Below, one piece after another: positions 12,677 through 24,211 of a stretch of 64,000 nucleotides of DNA; the stretch's first letter is position 1; each line of letters begins with the position of its first letter. The notes below the pieces were generated by a model, which was not told the DNA's origin, did not search any database, and worked only from the letters and a program-made list of their open reading frames with translations. The translations under genes and the position numbers were made by a program. Location: positions 140,297 to 204,296 of the forward strand of contig JAJRYV010000134.1 in NCBI GenBank assembly GCA_024275575.1, given 5' to 3'. The DNA comes from a bacterium. GTDB taxonomy: Bacteria; Zhuqueibacterota; Zhuqueibacteria; Zhuqueibacterales; Geothermadaptataceae.

Positions 12677-14764
12677 ATGTCTAAAAGTAGTTTAGAAAAA
12701 ACACGTAACATCGGTATCATGGCTCACATTGATGCCGGTAAAACGACAACGACTGAACGAATCCTGTATTACACCGGCATCGTGCATCGCATGGGTGAAG
12801 TCCATGAAGGTGGAGCCACGATGGACTGGATGGAGCAGGAAAAAGAACGCGGAATCACCATTACTTCTGCAGCAACGACGACCGAGTGGAAAGATCATAC
12901 CATCAATATTATCGATACACCGGGGCATGTTGATTTTACCGTTGAAGTTGAGCGTTCGCTGCGCGTTCTCGATGGCGCTGTGGCGCTGTTCTGTGCTGTT
13001 GGCGGTGTCGAGCCGCAGTCTGAGACCGTCTGGCGTCAGGCGGATAAATACCGTGTGCCACGTATTGCTTTTATCAATAAAATGGACCGCGTCGGCGCGG
13101 ATTTTAATCATGCCATCGATATGATCCGTGATCGCCTCGGTGCCAATGCGATTCCTTTACAAATTCCCATCGGTGCAGGCGAAATGTTTACCGGCTTGAT
13201 CGATCTGATTAAAATGCATGCCGTCATCTATCGCGAAGATTCATTGGGCGCCTCCTGGGATGAAATGGAAATTCCCGACAGTCTGATTGAAGAGGCCCGT
13301 GAAGCCCGTTCATTTCTGCTGGAATCTATTTCTGATTATGATGATTCTTTGATGGAGAAATACCTCGAGGGACATGAGATTAAGGAAGATGAAATCGTAG
13401 CTGCTATCCGTAAGGCCACGATCGAAGTGAGCATTATTCCAGTTCTTTGCGGTTCGGCATTTAAAAACAAAGGCGTGCAGCGCCTTCTTGATGCGATTAA
13501 TGCTTATCTACCGTCTCCAGTCGATTTACCCCCGGTTTCGGGTGTACATCCCAAAACCAATGAAACTATTGAACGCAAAGCAGATGTCGGTGAACCATTT
13601 TCCGCACTTGCATTCAAGATTATGACGGATCCTTATGTCGGGCGGTTGACTTATTTTCGTGTTTATTCCGGCAGGATCAAATCCGGTTCTTATATCTATA
13701 ATTCAACTTCCGGAAAAAAGGAGCGCGTCGGACGTTTGCTGAAAATGCACGCCAACAAGCGGGAAGAGGTGCAGGAAGCTGGAGCCGGTGATATTCTCGC
13801 TGCAGTCGGCTTGAAAAATACCAAAACCGGCAACACTCTTTGTGCTGAAGATAAACATATCGTGCTCGAAGAAATGGAATTTCCGGAACCGGTTATTCAA
13901 GTAGCCATCGAACCCAGAAGCAAGCAAGATCAGGATAAGTTGAGCGAATCATTAGTGAAACTGGCTGATGAGGACCCAACCTTTAAAGTATCGACACATG
14001 AAGAAACCGGACAAACGCTGATCGCCGGCATGGGTGAGTTGCACCTCGAAATTCTCGTCGACCGGCTTACGAGAGAATTTAAAGTTCAGGCTAACATCGG
14101 TAAACCGCAGGTTTCTTACAAAGAAACCATTCGTGGGAAAGCCGAGGCTGAGGGCAAGTTTGTCCGGCAATCAGGCGGCCGTGGGCAGTATGGTCACTGC
14201 GTCATCACAATCGAACCTGCTGAACCGGGTGTGGGCTTTGTTTTTGAAAATAAAATAGTTGGCGGTGTGATTCCCCGTGAATATATCAAACCGGTCGCAG
14301 ATGGTGTAAAGGATGCGATGACCAATGGTGTGCTCGCCGGTTATCCGCTGATCGATATCAAATGCGAATTGCTCGATGGCTCTTACCACGATGTGGATTC
14401 GTCTGAAATGGCTTTTAAGGTGGCCGGATCGATGGCGCTGAAAGCCGCCTGCAGAAAAGCAAATCCGGTGATTATGGAACCGATAATGGACGTGGAAGTT
14501 ACCGTCCCTGAAGAATATATGGGTGATGTTATGGGTGACCTGAACTCCCGGCGTGGTCGAATTCGAGGCATGATTCCGAGAACCCAGGTTCAAATCATCT
14601 CGGCTTCAGTTCCATTAGCCGAGATGTTCGGTTATGCGACGACTTTGAGAAGTATCACTCAGGGTCGCGCGATTTATTCAATGCAATTTTCTCATTATGA
14701 AGATGTCCCTCGTTCCATAGCTGATACCATTATGGAAAGTGTTAAGGGTGTGCAGTCAGTATAA
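12677..14764 (+). CDS. fusA: Elongation factor G
   Basis: [24 protein letters not shown]; 695 aa. Confidence 0.98.
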   Translation: MSKSSLEKTRNIGIMAHIDAGKTTTTERILYYTGIVHRMGEVHEGGATMDWMEQEKERGITITSAATTTEWKDHTINIIDTPGHVDFTVEVERSLRVLDGAVALFCAVGGVEPQSETVWRQADKYRVPRIAFINKMDRVGADFNHAIDMIRDRLGANAIPLQIPIGAGEMFTGLIDLIKMHAVIYREDSLGASWDEMEIPDSLIEEAREARSFLLESISDYDDSLMEKYLEGHEIKEDEIVAAIRKATIEVSIIPVLCGSAFKNKGVQRLLDAINAYLPSPVDLPPVSGVHPKTNETIERKADVGEPFSALAFKIMTDPYVGRLTYFRVYSGRIKSGSYIYNSTSGKKERVGRLLKMHANKREEVQEAGAGDILAAVGLKNTKTGNTLCAEDKHIVLEEMEFPEPVIQVAIEPRSKQDQDKLSESLVKLADEDPTFKVSTHEETGQTLIAGMGELHLEILVDRLTREFKVQANIGKPQVSYKETIRGKAEAEGKFVRQSGGRGQYGHCVITIEPAEPGVGFVFENKIVGGVIPREYIKPVADGVKDAMTNGVLAGYPLIDIKCELLDGSYHDVDSSEMAFKVAGSMALKAACRKANPVIMEPIMDVEVTVPEEYMGDVMGDLNSRRGRIRGMIPRTQVQIISASVPLAEMFGYATTLRSITQGRAIYSMQFSHYEDVPRSIADTIMESVKGVQSV

Positions 14765-14815
14765 TTACTTTCGAGTGCAAAAAAATTAATATGCTTCAAA
14801 CCTGGAGGACCAATA

Positions 14816-16006
14816 ATGGCCAAAGAAAAGTTCGAACGAACTAAGCCTCACGTTAATATCGGTACTATCGGTCACGTCGACCATGGCAAGACGACGCTCA
14901 CAGCAGCAATTACCCAAACACTTTCTGCTGCAGGCCTTTCAGAGATTGTGCCTTTCGACCAAATTGATAACGCCCCGGAAGAGCGTGAGCGTGGTATTAC
15001 GATCGCAACAGCTCACGTTGAATATGAAACGGAGAACCGCCACTACGCACACGTCGACTGTCCTGGCCACGCGGATTATGTCAAAAACATGATCACTGGT
15101 GCGGCCCAGATGGATGGTGCGATTCTGGTAGTTAGCGCAGCCGATGGCCCGATGCCGCAAACACGTGAGCATATCCTGCTCGCACGTCAGGTAGGCGTTC
15201 CTTATATTATCGTTTACCTCAACAAAGTTGATATGGTTGATGATGAAGAATTACTCGAACTGGTTGAACTCGAATTGCGTGAATTGCTCGATGAGTATCA
15301 GTTTCCGGGTGATGATATCCCCATCATTCGTGGTTCCGCCCTCGAAGCGCTGGAAAATCCCGGCGATGCTGAAAAAGAAGCCTCGATTCACGAGCTGATG
15401 AAAGCCGTCGATGAAACGATACCGACCCCCCAACGCGATATTGATAAACCTTTTATCATGCCTGTTGAAGATGTGTTCTCTATTACCGGTCGGGGTACGG
15501 TCGCAACCGGCCGTGTTGAACGTGGTGTGGTTAAAGTTGGCGAAGAAGTTGAAATTATCGGCCTGGGCGCTAACCGTAAAACCGTTTGCACCGGGGTTGA
15601 GATGTTCCGTAAACTGCTCGATCAGGGAGAAGCCGGTGATAACGTTGGCTTGTTGCTGCGCGGTGTTGACAAAAACGAAATTCAGCGTGGTATGGTTGTC
15701 GCCAAACCGGGTTCAATTACACCTCACACCAAATTCAAAGGTGAAATTTACGTCCTGAAAAAAGAAGAAGGCGGTCGTCATACACCATTTTTCGGCAACT
15801 ATCGTCCGCAGTTCTATTTCAGAACCACTGACGTCACCGGAGTGGTTAACTTGCCTGAAGGTGTTGAAATGGTTATGCCTGGCGACAATGTCACCATTAC
15901 TGTTGAACTGATCATCCCTATCGCAATGGAGCAAGGTATTCGCTTTGCTATTCGTGAAGGCGGTCGCACAGTCGGTTCAGGTGTCGTTGCCGAAATTATT
16001 GAATAA
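14816..16006 (+). CDS. tuf: Elongation factor Tu
   Basis: [20 protein letters not shown]; 396 aa. Confidence 0.98.
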   Translation: MAKEKFERTKPHVNIGTIGHVDHGKTTLTAAITQTLSAAGLSEIVPFDQIDNAPEERERGITIATAHVEYETENRHYAHVDCPGHADYVKNMITGAAQMDGAILVVSAADGPMPQTREHILLARQVGVPYIIVYLNKVDMVDDEELLELVELELRELLDEYQFPGDDIPIIRGSALEALENPGDAEKEASIHELMKAVDETIPTPQRDIDKPFIMPVEDVFSITGRGTVATGRVERGVVKVGEEVEIIGLGANRKTVCTGVEMFRKLLDQGEAGDNVGLLLRGVDKNEIQRGMVVAKPGSITPHTKFKGEIYVLKKEEGGRHTPFFGNYRPQFYFRTTDVTGVVNLPEGVEMVMPGDNVTITVELIIPIAMEQGIRFAIREGGRTVGSGVVAEIIE

Positions 16007-16022
16007 AAATATAATATTTGCC

Positions 16023-16047
16023 GTGTGGGCAGCAAAGCTGCCCACAC
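16023..16047 (+). promoter_or_regulatory. Strong hairpin between tuf and rpsJ
   Basis: GTGTGGGCAGC-AAA-GCTGCCCACAC, 11 perfect bp, no downstream U-tract. Confidence 0.6.
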
Positions 16048-16080
16048 CGATAAATTCTCATCATTCTTGGAGATAGTTTC

Positions 16081-16389
16081 GTGGTTGGTCAAAAGATCAG
16101 AATAAAACTCAAAGCTTATGATTATCGATTAATCGATAAATCAACTGATAAAATTATCAGAACAGCGAAAACAACCGGTGCAGCCATTTCCGGGCCCATA
16201 CCATTACCAACGAAACGTTCTGTTTATACGGTGTTGCGATCTCCCCATGTGAATAAAAAATCGCGTGAACAATTTGAAACGCGCATTCACAAACGCCTGA
16301 TCGATATTCTGAATTCGACACCGAAGACAGTAGATTCTTTAATGAAATTAGAACTACCAGCAGGTGTAGACGTTGAAATAAAAGTCTGA
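16081..16389 (+). CDS. rpsJ: 30S ribosomal protein S10
   Basis: [43 protein letters not shown] start. Confidence 0.98.
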   Translation: MVGQKIRIKLKAYDYRLIDKSTDKIIRTAKTTGAAISGPIPLPTKRSVYTVLRSPHVNKKSREQFETRIHKRLIDILNSTPKTVDSLMKLELPAGVDVEIKV

Positions 16390-16496
16390 CGTTACTATTT
16401 CAGGGCGTTTCCAAAACCGCGGCGCATCGGAGCCGATGCAAAGCCGGTCGTCCTCTGCGTAGTTATTAACTTTAAGCAAGATACTTGGAAATATAG

Positions 16497-17120
16497 ATGA
16501 GTGCAATCATTGGAAAAAAACTGGGGATGACATGCCTTTTCACCGATATCGGTGAGGCCATTCCCGTTACAGTTATAGAAGCGGGTCCTTGTTTTGTCAC
16601 TGGAATTCGAACCAGTGACAAAAACGGCTACGATGCCGTTCAACTCGGTTACGGACCTGCAAAAGAAAAAAATCTTACCAAGCCAGAGTTGGGGCTTTTC
16701 AAAAAGTATAATATTGAACCCCTCCGTCATCTCAAGGAATTTCGTTTTTTCGAAAACTCATCCGAACTCAATATTGGCCAGCAGATCAAAGCAGATATTT
16801 TTGCTGAGGGTGATATTGTTAAAATTACCGGTACTAGCAAAGGTAAGGGATTTCAGGGTGTGCTGAAACGCCATGGTTTTCACGGTTCTCAGCAAACACA
16901 CGGCCAAAAATCAATGCTGCGCTCTCCTGGATCAATAGGACAATCTGCCTCACCGGCGCGTGTTTTAAAGGGCGTTAAAATGCCGGGGCGTACCGGTAAT
17001 CAGACCGTTTCGGTAAAAAATCTTGAAATCGTAAAAGTCGATGCCGAAAAAAATCTTTTAATGGTTAAAGGTGCTGTTCCCGGCGCTAAAAACGGAATCG
17101 TATATATCGCGAGTGAGTAA
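16497..17120 (+). CDS. rplC: 50S ribosomal protein L3
   Basis: IGKKLGMT, GKGFQGVLKRHGFHGSQQTHGQKSMLRSPGSIG. Confidence 0.98.
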   Translation: MSAIIGKKLGMTCLFTDIGEAIPVTVIEAGPCFVTGIRTSDKNGYDAVQLGYGPAKEKNLTKPELGLFKKYNIEPLRHLKEFRFFENSSELNIGQQIKADIFAEGDIVKITGTSKGKGFQGVLKRHGFHGSQQTHGQKSMLRSPGSIGQSASPARVLKGVKMPGRTGNQTVSVKNLEIVKVDAEKNLLMVKGAVPGAKNGIVYIASE

Positions 17121-17124
17121 CCAA

Positions 17125-17751
17125 ATGAAAGCAGAAATTTATAACATAGAAGGACAGGCGACCGGAGAAAAAGTCGATCTCCCGGCAAGTATATTCGAGA
17201 CGCCAAAGCATGAACATGCCGTTTATCTTTGTGTCAAAGCCCAGCTTGCGAATATGCGTCAGGGAACACATGCAACCAAAAATCGTTCTGCCGTCCGTGG
17301 GGGTGGTAAAAAACCCTGGCGTCAGAAAGGCCGCGGCGTTGCCCGGGCCGGTACCATCCGCTCCCCATTGTGGGTTGGTGGTGGTCGTATTTTTGGACCG
17401 CAACCGCGCGATTATTCACAGAAAGTCAACAAGAAATTGAAAAAGCTGGCGCGTCGTTCAGTGCTGGCTGATAAATTTCGTTCCGGCGATCTGAAAATCA
17501 TGCAGGATTTCAGTGTTGAAAGCGGTAAAACCAAGGATTTTATGCCCATCGTTTCTTCACTGGAAATCGGCAAGGACAAAGCACTGTTTTTAACGGCTGA
17601 GCTGGATGCGAATTTGGTGCAAGCCTGCAGTAATGTCCCGCGTATCCGTGCGATGCGTGCTGATCTTGTTTCGACTTATGATTTGATCAACACCAAAAGT
17701 ATCTTCGTACAAAAAGGCGCAATTGCAAAACTTGAAGAGGTGCTGGTATGA
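17125..17751 (+). CDS. rplD: 50S ribosomal protein L4
   Basis: RQGTHATKNRSAVRGGGKKPWRQKGRGVARAGTIRSP; start trimmed to ATG 17125. Confidence 0.97.
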   Translation: MKAEIYNIEGQATGEKVDLPASIFETPKHEHAVYLCVKAQLANMRQGTHATKNRSAVRGGGKKPWRQKGRGVARAGTIRSPLWVGGGRIFGPQPRDYSQKVNKKLKKLARRSVLADKFRSGDLKIMQDFSVESGKTKDFMPIVSSLEIGKDKALFLTAELDANLVQACSNVPRIRAMRADLVSTYDLINTKSIFVQKGAIAKLEEVLV

Positions 17752-18053
17752 AAACAGCAGAACAGGTCATCCGGCATCCATTGCTGACCGAAAAGAATTT
17801 AATCGCTCAGGAAAAATCTAATCAGTATGGCTTTGTCGTTGATAAAAATGCGAACAAACTTGATATCAAAATTGCTGTCGAAATGAAGTTTAATGTACGG
17901 GTAGAACGTGTATCGACTATGTTTGTAAAAGGCAAAAGCAAGAAAATGAATACCCGGCGCGGGCTCACCGTCGGAAAACGCGCTTCATGGAAAAAAGCCA
18001 TCGTCACCTTGCATAAAGATGACAAGATCGATTTTTTCCAGGGAATAGCTTAA
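17748..18053 (+). CDS. rplW: 50S ribosomal protein L23
   Basis: IRHPLLTEKNLIAQEKSNQYGFVVDKNANKLDIK; ATGA overlap with rplD. Confidence 0.97.
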   Translation: MKTAEQVIRHPLLTEKNLIAQEKSNQYGFVVDKNANKLDIKIAVEMKFNVRVERVSTMFVKGKSKKMNTRRGLTVGKRASWKKAIVTLHKDDKIDFFQGIA

Positions 18054-18074
18054 TAGCTGAGGAAGGACAGACGA

Positions 18075-18896
18075 ATGCCAGTCAGATCATTTAGACCTTA
18101 TACACCGACATTGCGATTTAAGAAATTATCAACCTTCGAAGAAGTCACCTGCACGACTCCGGAAAAGAGTTTGCTGGAGCCGCTGAAAAAAACGGGTGGC
18201 CGTAATAATTATGGTCGGGAGACCGCTCGTCATCGTGGCGGTGGTCATAAGCGTAAATATCGCATTATCGATTTCAAACGCAATAAAGATGACATCCCCG
18301 CACGGGTTGCGACCATCGAATACGATCCCAACCGCAGCGCGCGGATTGCCTTGCTGCATTATGCTGACGGTGAAAAAAGATACATCGTCGCGCCGCAGGG
18401 TTTGAAAGTGAACGATACCGTGCTTTCTGGTGAAAACGCCCCCATCAATGTTGGTAATGCGCTGCCGATCAGCAAGATTCCTGTCGGTTCGATCATTCAC
18501 AATATCGAGTTGAAAGCAGGCAAGGGTGCGCAGATGGCGCGCAGCGCCGGCACCTCGGCACAGCTTGTCGCACGGGAAGATAAATATGCACAGATCAAAT
18601 TGCCCTCCGGCGAAGTCCGCATGATTCGCGTCGAGTGCCGCGCTACCCTGGGACAGGTCGGCAATGTTTCACATTTAAATATCGTCAGTGGAAAAGCAGG
18701 CCGGACACGCTGGCTAGGACGACGTCCGCATGTTCGCGGCGTTGCCATGAACCCCGTCGATCACCCTATGGGTGGCGGTGAAGGAAAAAGCTCGGGTGGC
18801 GGTCATCCGGTTTCACCCTGGGGCCAGAAGAGTAAAGGTCTTAAAACAAGAGGCAAAAAACCGTCTGATCGCTTCATCGTCAGAAAAAGAAAGTAA
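18075..18896 (+). CDS. rplB: 50S ribosomal protein L2
   Basis: [46 protein letters not shown]. Confidence 0.98.
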   Translation: MPVRSFRPYTPTLRFKKLSTFEEVTCTTPEKSLLEPLKKTGGRNNYGRETARHRGGGHKRKYRIIDFKRNKDDIPARVATIEYDPNRSARIALLHYADGEKRYIVAPQGLKVNDTVLSGENAPINVGNALPISKIPVGSIIHNIELKAGKGAQMARSAGTSAQLVAREDKYAQIKLPSGEVRMIRVECRATLGQVGNVSHLNIVSGKAGRTRWLGRRPHVRGVAMNPVDHPMGGGEGKSSGGGHPVSPWGQKSKGLKTRGKKPSDRFIVRKRK

Positions 18897-18905
18897 GGAT
18901 TTGAT

Positions 18906-19190
18906 ATGCCACGTTCTGTAAAAAAAGGCCCGTATATTGATGAAAGCCTTGCTAAAAAAGTTGAGGCGCTCAATAAAAACAATCAGAAAAAAGTGATTAA
19001 AACCTGGGCACGCCGTTCTACGATAACACCGGATTTTGTCGGGCATACCTTTGCCATACATAACGGGAATAAGTTTATCCCCGTCTTTATTTCTGAAAAT
19101 ATGGTTGGACATAAACTCGGAGAGTTCGCACCCACGAGAACCTACCGGGGCCATATCACCAAATCAGAGAGATCCTCTCGCGTCAGATAA
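18906..19190 (+). CDS. rpsS: 30S ribosomal protein S19
   Basis: [37 protein letters not shown]. Confidence 0.98.
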   Translation: MPRSVKKGPYIDESLAKKVEALNKNNQKKVIKTWARRSTITPDFVGHTFAIHNGNKFIPVFISENMVGHKLGEFAPTRTYRGHITKSERSSRVR

Positions 19191-19211
19191 GATTAAGCCT
19201 CAGGAGCAGGA

Positions 19212-19556
19212 ATGGAAGCAAGAGCAAAAGCAAGATATATTCGCATGTCGCCCCGCAAGATGCGGCAGGTTGTCGATCTTATCCGCGGTAAAGGCGTCGA
19301 CGATGCGATCAATGTTTTACATTTTTCCGGCAAACGGGCAGCCACACCGGTTGAAAAAACGCTACGTTCGGCCGTCGCAAATGCCATGAGCAATGAGAAA
19401 CACGGCAAAGTCGACCCGCATGCACTGGTCATTAAAGAGGTGCGCGTCGATATGGGCCCATCATTGAAAAGATTTAAAGCCGGTGCCATGGGCAGGCCGA
19501 TGCGAATCAGAAAACCAACGTGCCATTTAACCTTGGTCGTTTCAGACACTCATTAA
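19212..19556 (+). CDS. rplV: 50S ribosomal protein L22
   Basis: ARYIRMSPRKMRQVVDLIRGK. Confidence 0.98.
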   Translation: MEARAKARYIRMSPRKMRQVVDLIRGKGVDDAINVLHFSGKRAATPVEKTLRSAVANAMSNEKHGKVDPHALVIKEVRVDMGPSLKRFKAGAMGRPMRIRKPTCHLTLVVSDTH

Positions 19557-19571
19557 CTTTCAGGAGGTCCT

Positions 19572-20201
19572 TTGGGTCAGAAAACACATCCAATCGGATT
19601 TCGGCTCGGAATCATTAAAGACTGGGAATCAAACTGGTTCGAAGAAAAAAATTTTTCAAGTCTTCTTTCTGAAGATTTGATGCTTCGCAAATATATCCGC
19701 AGCAGATTGCGCCGCGCCGGTGTTTCCGGTCTGCAAATTGCCCGGACGGCGCAAAAAATCACTTTAACGATCAATACCGCCCGCCCCGGCATCGTCATCG
19801 GACGCAAGGGAACGGAAGTGGATAAATTGAAAGAGGAACTGCAACGGTTGACCAAAAAAGATATTCAACTGAATATCAATGAAATCAAACGGCCTGAGCT
19901 CGATGCTTATCTGGTGGCGGAAAATATCGCCAACCAGCTTACGGCAAAAATCTCCTTTCGCCGTGCGATGAAAAAGGCCCTCATCAGTACTATGCGTATG
20001 GGCGCTGAGGGTATTCGCGTTCAGTGCAGCGGCCGCCTGGGCGGCGCAGAAATGGCACGGACAGAACAATACCGCCAGGGTCGAGTGCCCTTGCACACCT
20101 TGCGTGCTGATATCGATTATGCCATTGCAACCGCGCACACAACCTACGGTGCGATCGGTGTAAAAGTATGGATCTGCCGCGGAGAAGTTCTCGGTTCTTG
20201 A
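19572..20201 (+). CDS. rpsC: 30S ribosomal protein S3
   Basis: [34 protein letters not shown] start. Confidence 0.98.
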   Translation: MGQKTHPIGFRLGIIKDWESNWFEEKNFSSLLSEDLMLRKYIRSRLRRAGVSGLQIARTAQKITLTINTARPGIVIGRKGTEVDKLKEELQRLTKKDIQLNINEIKRPELDAYLVAENIANQLTAKISFRRAMKKALISTMRMGAEGIRVQCSGRLGGAEMARTEQYRQGRVPLHTLRADIDYAIATAHTTYGAIGVKVWICRGEVLGS

Positions 20202-20234
20202 TTTATTAAGAATACATTGATGGAGTAGGATAAA

Positions 20235-20642
20235 ATGTTAATGCCCAAAAGAGTAAAATATCGCAAAACGCACCGTGGACGTATGCGTGGCAAAGCCGTA
20301 CGTGGCTCGAACATCGCCTTTGGCGAATATGGGCTAAAAGCGCTGGAGCCCGGCTGGATCACCTCGCGGCAGATAGAAGCTGCCCGTATCGCTATGACAC
20401 GGCACATCAAACGTGGCGGCAAGGTCTGGATTCGTATATTCCCCGACAAACCCATCACCGAGAAACCGGCTGAAACACGGATGGGAAAAGGAAAAGGGTC
20501 GCCGGAATATTGGGTTTCCGTGATCAAACCGGGACGGATTATGTTCGAATTAGCGGGCGTAGGCCCTGAGCTGGCAAAAGAAGCGATGCGCCTGGCTGCA
20601 CATAAATTACCGTTGAAAACCAAATTTGTTAGCCAGGATTAG
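20235..20642 (+). CDS. rplP: 50S ribosomal protein L16
   Basis: [41 protein letters not shown]. Confidence 0.98.
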   Translation: MLMPKRVKYRKTHRGRMRGKAVRGSNIAFGEYGLKALEPGWITSRQIEAARIAMTRHIKRGGKVWIRIFPDKPITEKPAETRMGKGKGSPEYWVSVIKPGRIMFELAGVGPELAKEAMRLAAHKLPLKTKFVSQD

Positions 20643-20653
20643 GAGAGACTGAA

Positions 20654-20869
20654 ATGAAAATGTGGGAAATCAACCAACTTTCGCGTGCGGATATTGAGCA
20701 GCAATTACTCGATTTGATCGAAGAACATCAAAATCTGCGCTTTCAGCATGCGACAAAGCAACTGGATAATCCCCTGCGCCTGCGCGCTGTCCGTCGTGAT
20801 ATCGCCCGTTTAAAAACTGTATTGAAAGAAATGGATTTAGAAAAAAGACCGGAAAAGGCTACACCTTAA
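20654..20869 (+). CDS. rpmC: 50S ribosomal protein L29
   Basis: HQNLRFQHATKQLDNPLRLRAVRRDIARLKTVL. Confidence 0.95.
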   Translation: MKMWEINQLSRADIEQQLLDLIEEHQNLRFQHATKQLDNPLRLRAVRRDIARLKTVLKEMDLEKRPEKATP

Positions 20870-20902
20870 AAAATTAGAAATAAGTTGCCAAGGAATAAAA
20901 CA

Positions 20903-21157
20903 ATGGAACGTGGTCGTAGAAAGACTCGGGTTGGAACCGTATTAAGTGATAAAATGGATAAAAGTTTTGTCGTCAGTGAGGAGCGTCGCGTCAAGCATCC
21001 GATCTATGGCAAATATTACCGTAAAACATCCAAATTTATGGTTCATGACGAGAATAATGAAGCGAACATCGGCGATAAAGTCCTGATTATGGAGACACGA
21101 CCTCTCAGCAAACGCAAGCGTTGGCGCCTGGTTGAAATTATTGAAAAAGCTAAATAA
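20903..21157 (+). CDS. rpsQ: 30S ribosomal protein S17
   Basis: [39 protein letters not shown]; start trimmed to ATG after AAGGA. Confidence 0.97.
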   Translation: MERGRRKTRVGTVLSDKMDKSFVVSEERRVKHPIYGKYYRKTSKFMVHDENNEANIGDKVLIMETRPLSKRKRWRLVEIIEKAK

Positions 21158-21204
21158 TCGCTTTCGCTGTAGCGGGCGAAATGGCGAATTGATGGAGAAC
21201 TGAA

Positions 21205-21573
21205 ATGATTCAAGAATATACGCGTCTTAACGTTGCTGATAATACGGGCGCTAAATCTGTCATGTGTATCAAAGTTCTTGGTGGAAGCAAGAAACGCTAT
21301 GGACGGATTGGCGATGAGATAGTTGTGGCGATCAAATCGGCGATTCCCGGCGGAACCGTGAAAAAAGGCGAGGTCGCCAAAGCGGTTATCGTGCGCACCA
21401 AAAAAGAAACACGACGTGCGGACGGCACCTATATTCGTTTTGATGAGAATGCTGCTGTTTTGATTAATGAACAGCAGGAACCGCGCGGCACGCGTATCTT
21501 CGGCCCTGTTGCGCGTGAGTTGCGTGAAAAGCAGTATATGAAAATTGTTTCACTTGCACCTGAAGTGCTCTAA
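21205..21573 (+). CDS. rplN: 50S ribosomal protein L14
   Basis: [27 protein letters not shown]. Confidence 0.98.
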   Translation: MIQEYTRLNVADNTGAKSVMCIKVLGGSKKRYGRIGDEIVVAIKSAIPGGTVKKGEVAKAVIVRTKKETRRADGTYIRFDENAAVLINEQQEPRGTRIFGPVARELREKQYMKIVSLAPEVL

Positions 21574-21599
21574 GCACAGATCGGTAAACGGAGCTTGTA

Positions 21600-21935
21600 A
21601 TGCATATTAAAAAGAACGACCAAGTCGTCGTAATATCCGGAGCCTATAAAAATAAGCGCGGCACCGTGCTCAAGGTTTTTCCGAAAACAAATCGTGTAAT
21701 CGTTGAGGGTGTGGCCCTGATTAAACGGCATATGCGCCCCAGCCAGCAATATCCCAATGGCGGCATCATCGAGAAGGAATCCTCGATTCATGCCTCCAAC
21801 GTGATGGTCATCGCCCCGAACAGCAATGCACCGACACGAATCTCAAAAAAAGTCATGGAGGGCGAAGGAAAGCTCAGCCTTCGACGCGTACGTTACTCCA
21901 AAAAATATGATGAAATTCTTCCTTCGGGTGATTGA
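21600..21935 (+). CDS. rplX: 50S ribosomal protein L24
   Basis: [34 protein letters not shown]. Confidence 0.97.
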   Translation: MHIKKNDQVVVISGAYKNKRGTVLKVFPKTNRVIVEGVALIKRHMRPSQQYPNGGIIEKESSIHASNVMVIAPNSNAPTRISKKVMEGEGKLSLRRVRYSKKYDEILPSGD

Positions 21936-21937
21936 TA

Positions 21938-22534
21938 ATGGCAAAGAAAGCAAAAAAAAAGAAAACAGAAAAAAAAGAAATTGTGGTCGAGGGCTACATC
22001 CCCAATCTGCAAAAGTATTATAAAGCGAACGTTTTCCCGGCGCTGATGAAACAGTTTAATTACAGCAACGGCATGATGGTACCGCGTCTGGCGAAAATCG
22101 TCATCAATATGGGTGTTGGCGAGGCCGTTGAAGACCGTAAAAATCTCGACAATGCAATCAATGATCTGATTATTATCAGCGGGCAGAAACCACAAATTAC
22201 CAAAGCGAAGAAATCGATTTCAAATTTCAAACTGCGTGAGGGTATGCCCATCGGCTGCCGGACGACGCTGCGTCGCGTACGTATGTGGGAATTCCTGGAA
22301 CGCTTTATTTGTGTTGCTGTTCCACGTATCCGTGACTTTCGCGGACTTTCTGCTAAGCTGGATGGCCGGGGTAATTATTCTGTGGGCATCAAAGAGCAGA
22401 TCATCTTCCCGGAAATTGATTATGATAAAGTGGATAAAATTCGTGGTTTGAACGTCACCTTCGTCACCACGGCGAAAACGGATGAAGAAGCCTCAGCCCT
22501 TTTGGCCGGTTTCGGCATGCCGTTTAAAAAATAA
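21938..22534 (+). CDS. rplE: 50S ribosomal protein L5
   Basis: [38 protein letters not shown]; lysine-rich N-terminus. Confidence 0.97.
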   Translation: MAKKAKKKKTEKKEIVVEGYIPNLQKYYKANVFPALMKQFNYSNGMMVPRLAKIVINMGVGEAVEDRKNLDNAINDLIIISGQKPQITKAKKSISNFKLREGMPIGCRTTLRRVRMWEFLERFICVAVPRIRDFRGLSAKLDGRGNYSVGIKEQIIFPEIDYDKVDKIRGLNVTFVTTAKTDEEASALLAGFGMPFKK

Positions 22535-22554
22535 ATTGAACTGAGAGGATAACA

Positions 22555-22740
22555 TTGGCTCGTAAGGCACTAATCGAAAAAGCAAACCGCACCCCAAAGT
22601 TTCGCGTGCGAGCATACAACCGCTGTTCGCGCTGCGGGCGTCCAAGAGCTTATCTGAGAAAGTTTGGAATTTGCCGTATCTGCTTTCGTCAATTAGCTCT
22701 TGAAGGCCAGATTCCCGGCGTCAGAAAAGCAAGTTGGTAA
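22555..22740 (+). CDS. rpsN: 30S ribosomal protein S14 (zinc-binding type)
   Basis: 61 aa with [28 protein letters not shown] start. Confidence 0.97.
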   Translation: MARKALIEKANRTPKFRVRAYNRCSRCGRPRAYLRKFGICRICFRQLALEGQIPGVRKASW

Positions 22741-22771
22741 TGAGGCACGTAAAGAAAGGAACGAAAGTTCG

Positions 22772-23170
22772 ATGAGTATGACAGACCCCATCGCGGATTT
22801 TTTAACGAGAATCCGCAATGCTGCGAAAGCAAATCATCGCAAAGTTGATATTCCAGCATCACGGATGAAAGTTACGCTAACGAAATTGTTGCTAACTTAC
22901 GGATTTATAAAAGATTACTTGCTTATACGCGACAACAAGCAAGGCATCATCCGGATTTATTTGAAATACGATGAAAATGAGAAATGCATCATCAATGGCT
23001 TGAAAAGAATTAGCAAACCGGGACAGCGTAAATACGTTGGTGTCGATGCGATTCCCCGTGTTTATAATAATATTGGCCTGGCTATTCTCAGCACTTCAAA
23101 AGGTGTCATCACCGACCGCGATGCGCGCAAGCTGGCCATCGGCGGCGAAGTGCTTTGTTATGTCTGGTAA
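22772..23170 (+). CDS. rpsH: 30S ribosomal protein S8
   Basis: MTDPIADFLTRIRNAAKANH, GVITDRDARKLAIGGEVLCYVW; start trimmed to ATG 22772. Confidence 0.97.
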   Translation: MSMTDPIADFLTRIRNAAKANHRKVDIPASRMKVTLTKLLLTYGFIKDYLLIRDNKQGIIRIYLKYDENEKCIINGLKRISKPGQRKYVGVDAIPRVYNNIGLAILSTSKGVITDRDARKLAIGGEVLCYVW

Positions 23171-23197
23171 AACATCGAAATCTGAAGGATAAATGCT

Positions 23198-23737
23198 GTG
23201 TCTCGAGTAGGTAAAAAAATTGTCGAATTGCCCGCAGAGGTAACCGTATCTCGCGAAGGTGAAATCGTAAGCGTTAAAGGCCCCAAAGGCGAACTCTCCG
23301 CAGCGATCAATTTGGCCATGGAAGTCAAAATCGATGGCAATCAATTGACCGTTGAACGCCCCTCTGACAGCAAGGAGCACCGATCATTGCATGGATTGTC
23401 ACGCGCACTGATCGCCAATATGGTTGAAGGTGTAACCCGCGGCTTTGAAAAGAAACTGGAAATTCGGGGCATCGGCTATCGCGCGGAAATGCGCGGCGCC
23501 AATGTCTTATTCAACCTCGGCTATTCGCACCCGATTATTTTCATTCCACCCAAATCGGTTTCTGTTAAAGCAGAGGCCAATACGAAAATCACAGTTTCCG
23601 GAATTGATAAAGAGCTGGTCGGGCATGTTGCTGCTAAAATTCGTACATTTCGCAAACCCGAGCCCTATAAAGGCAAAGGAATCCGCTATGTGGGTGAATA
23701 TGTGCGCGAAAAAGCAGGGAAGACTGCAGGAAAATAA
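23198..23737 (+). CDS. rplF: 50S ribosomal protein L6
   Basis: MSRVGKKIVELPAEV, PEPYKGKGIRYVGEYVREKAGKT; GTG start. Confidence 0.98.
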   Translation: MSRVGKKIVELPAEVTVSREGEIVSVKGPKGELSAAINLAMEVKIDGNQLTVERPSDSKEHRSLHGLSRALIANMVEGVTRGFEKKLEIRGIGYRAEMRGANVLFNLGYSHPIIFIPPKSVSVKAEANTKITVSGIDKELVGHVAAKIRTFRKPEPYKGKGIRYVGEYVREKAGKTAGK

Positions 23738-23766
23738 TTGCTGCATTAATTTTATTTTTGTATATT
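23738..23766 (+). promoter_or_regulatory. Candidate internal promoter in the rplF-rplR gap
   Basis: TTGCTG-N17-TATATT in an AT-rich 83-bp spacer. Confidence 0.35.
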
Positions 23767-23820
23767 GGGCGCTATGCTCATTAGCTGACAAGTATCATCT
23801 AATTTATTTGGATTATTCAA

Positions 23821-24195
23821 ATGGGCTTTAAAAAGGTAAATAAAGCAACCGTCAGAGCGCGAAAGCATCGTTCTGTGAGAAAAAAAATCAGAGGGACAAG
23901 CGAGCGTCCACGTCTTCTGGTCTTCCGCAGTGCCAATAATATCTATGCACAGTTGGTCGATGATGTGAATGATAAAACCCTCACCGGTATTTCGACATTG
24001 AGCAGCAGCGTCAAAGCCGATGCAGATAAAGCCGAAGGCAAGATCGCCCGGGCAAAGCTTGTCGGGGCTGCCATTGCAGAAAAAGCAAAAGAACTGAAAA
24101 TTGAAAAAGTCGTTTTTGATCGGGGCGGATACCTGTATCATGGCCGTGTTAAAGCTTTGGCCGATGCCGCTCGTGAAGGCGGTTTAAAGTTTTAA
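23821..24195 (+). CDS. rplR: 50S ribosomal protein L18
   Basis: [35 protein letters not shown]. Confidence 0.98.
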   Translation: MGFKKVNKATVRARKHRSVRKKIRGTSERPRLLVFRSANNIYAQLVDDVNDKTLTGISTLSSSVKADADKAEGKIARAKLVGAAIAEKAKELKIEKVVFDRGGYLYHGRVKALADAAREGGLKF

Positions 24196-24211
24196 ACTGG
24201 AGTTTTGTCAA

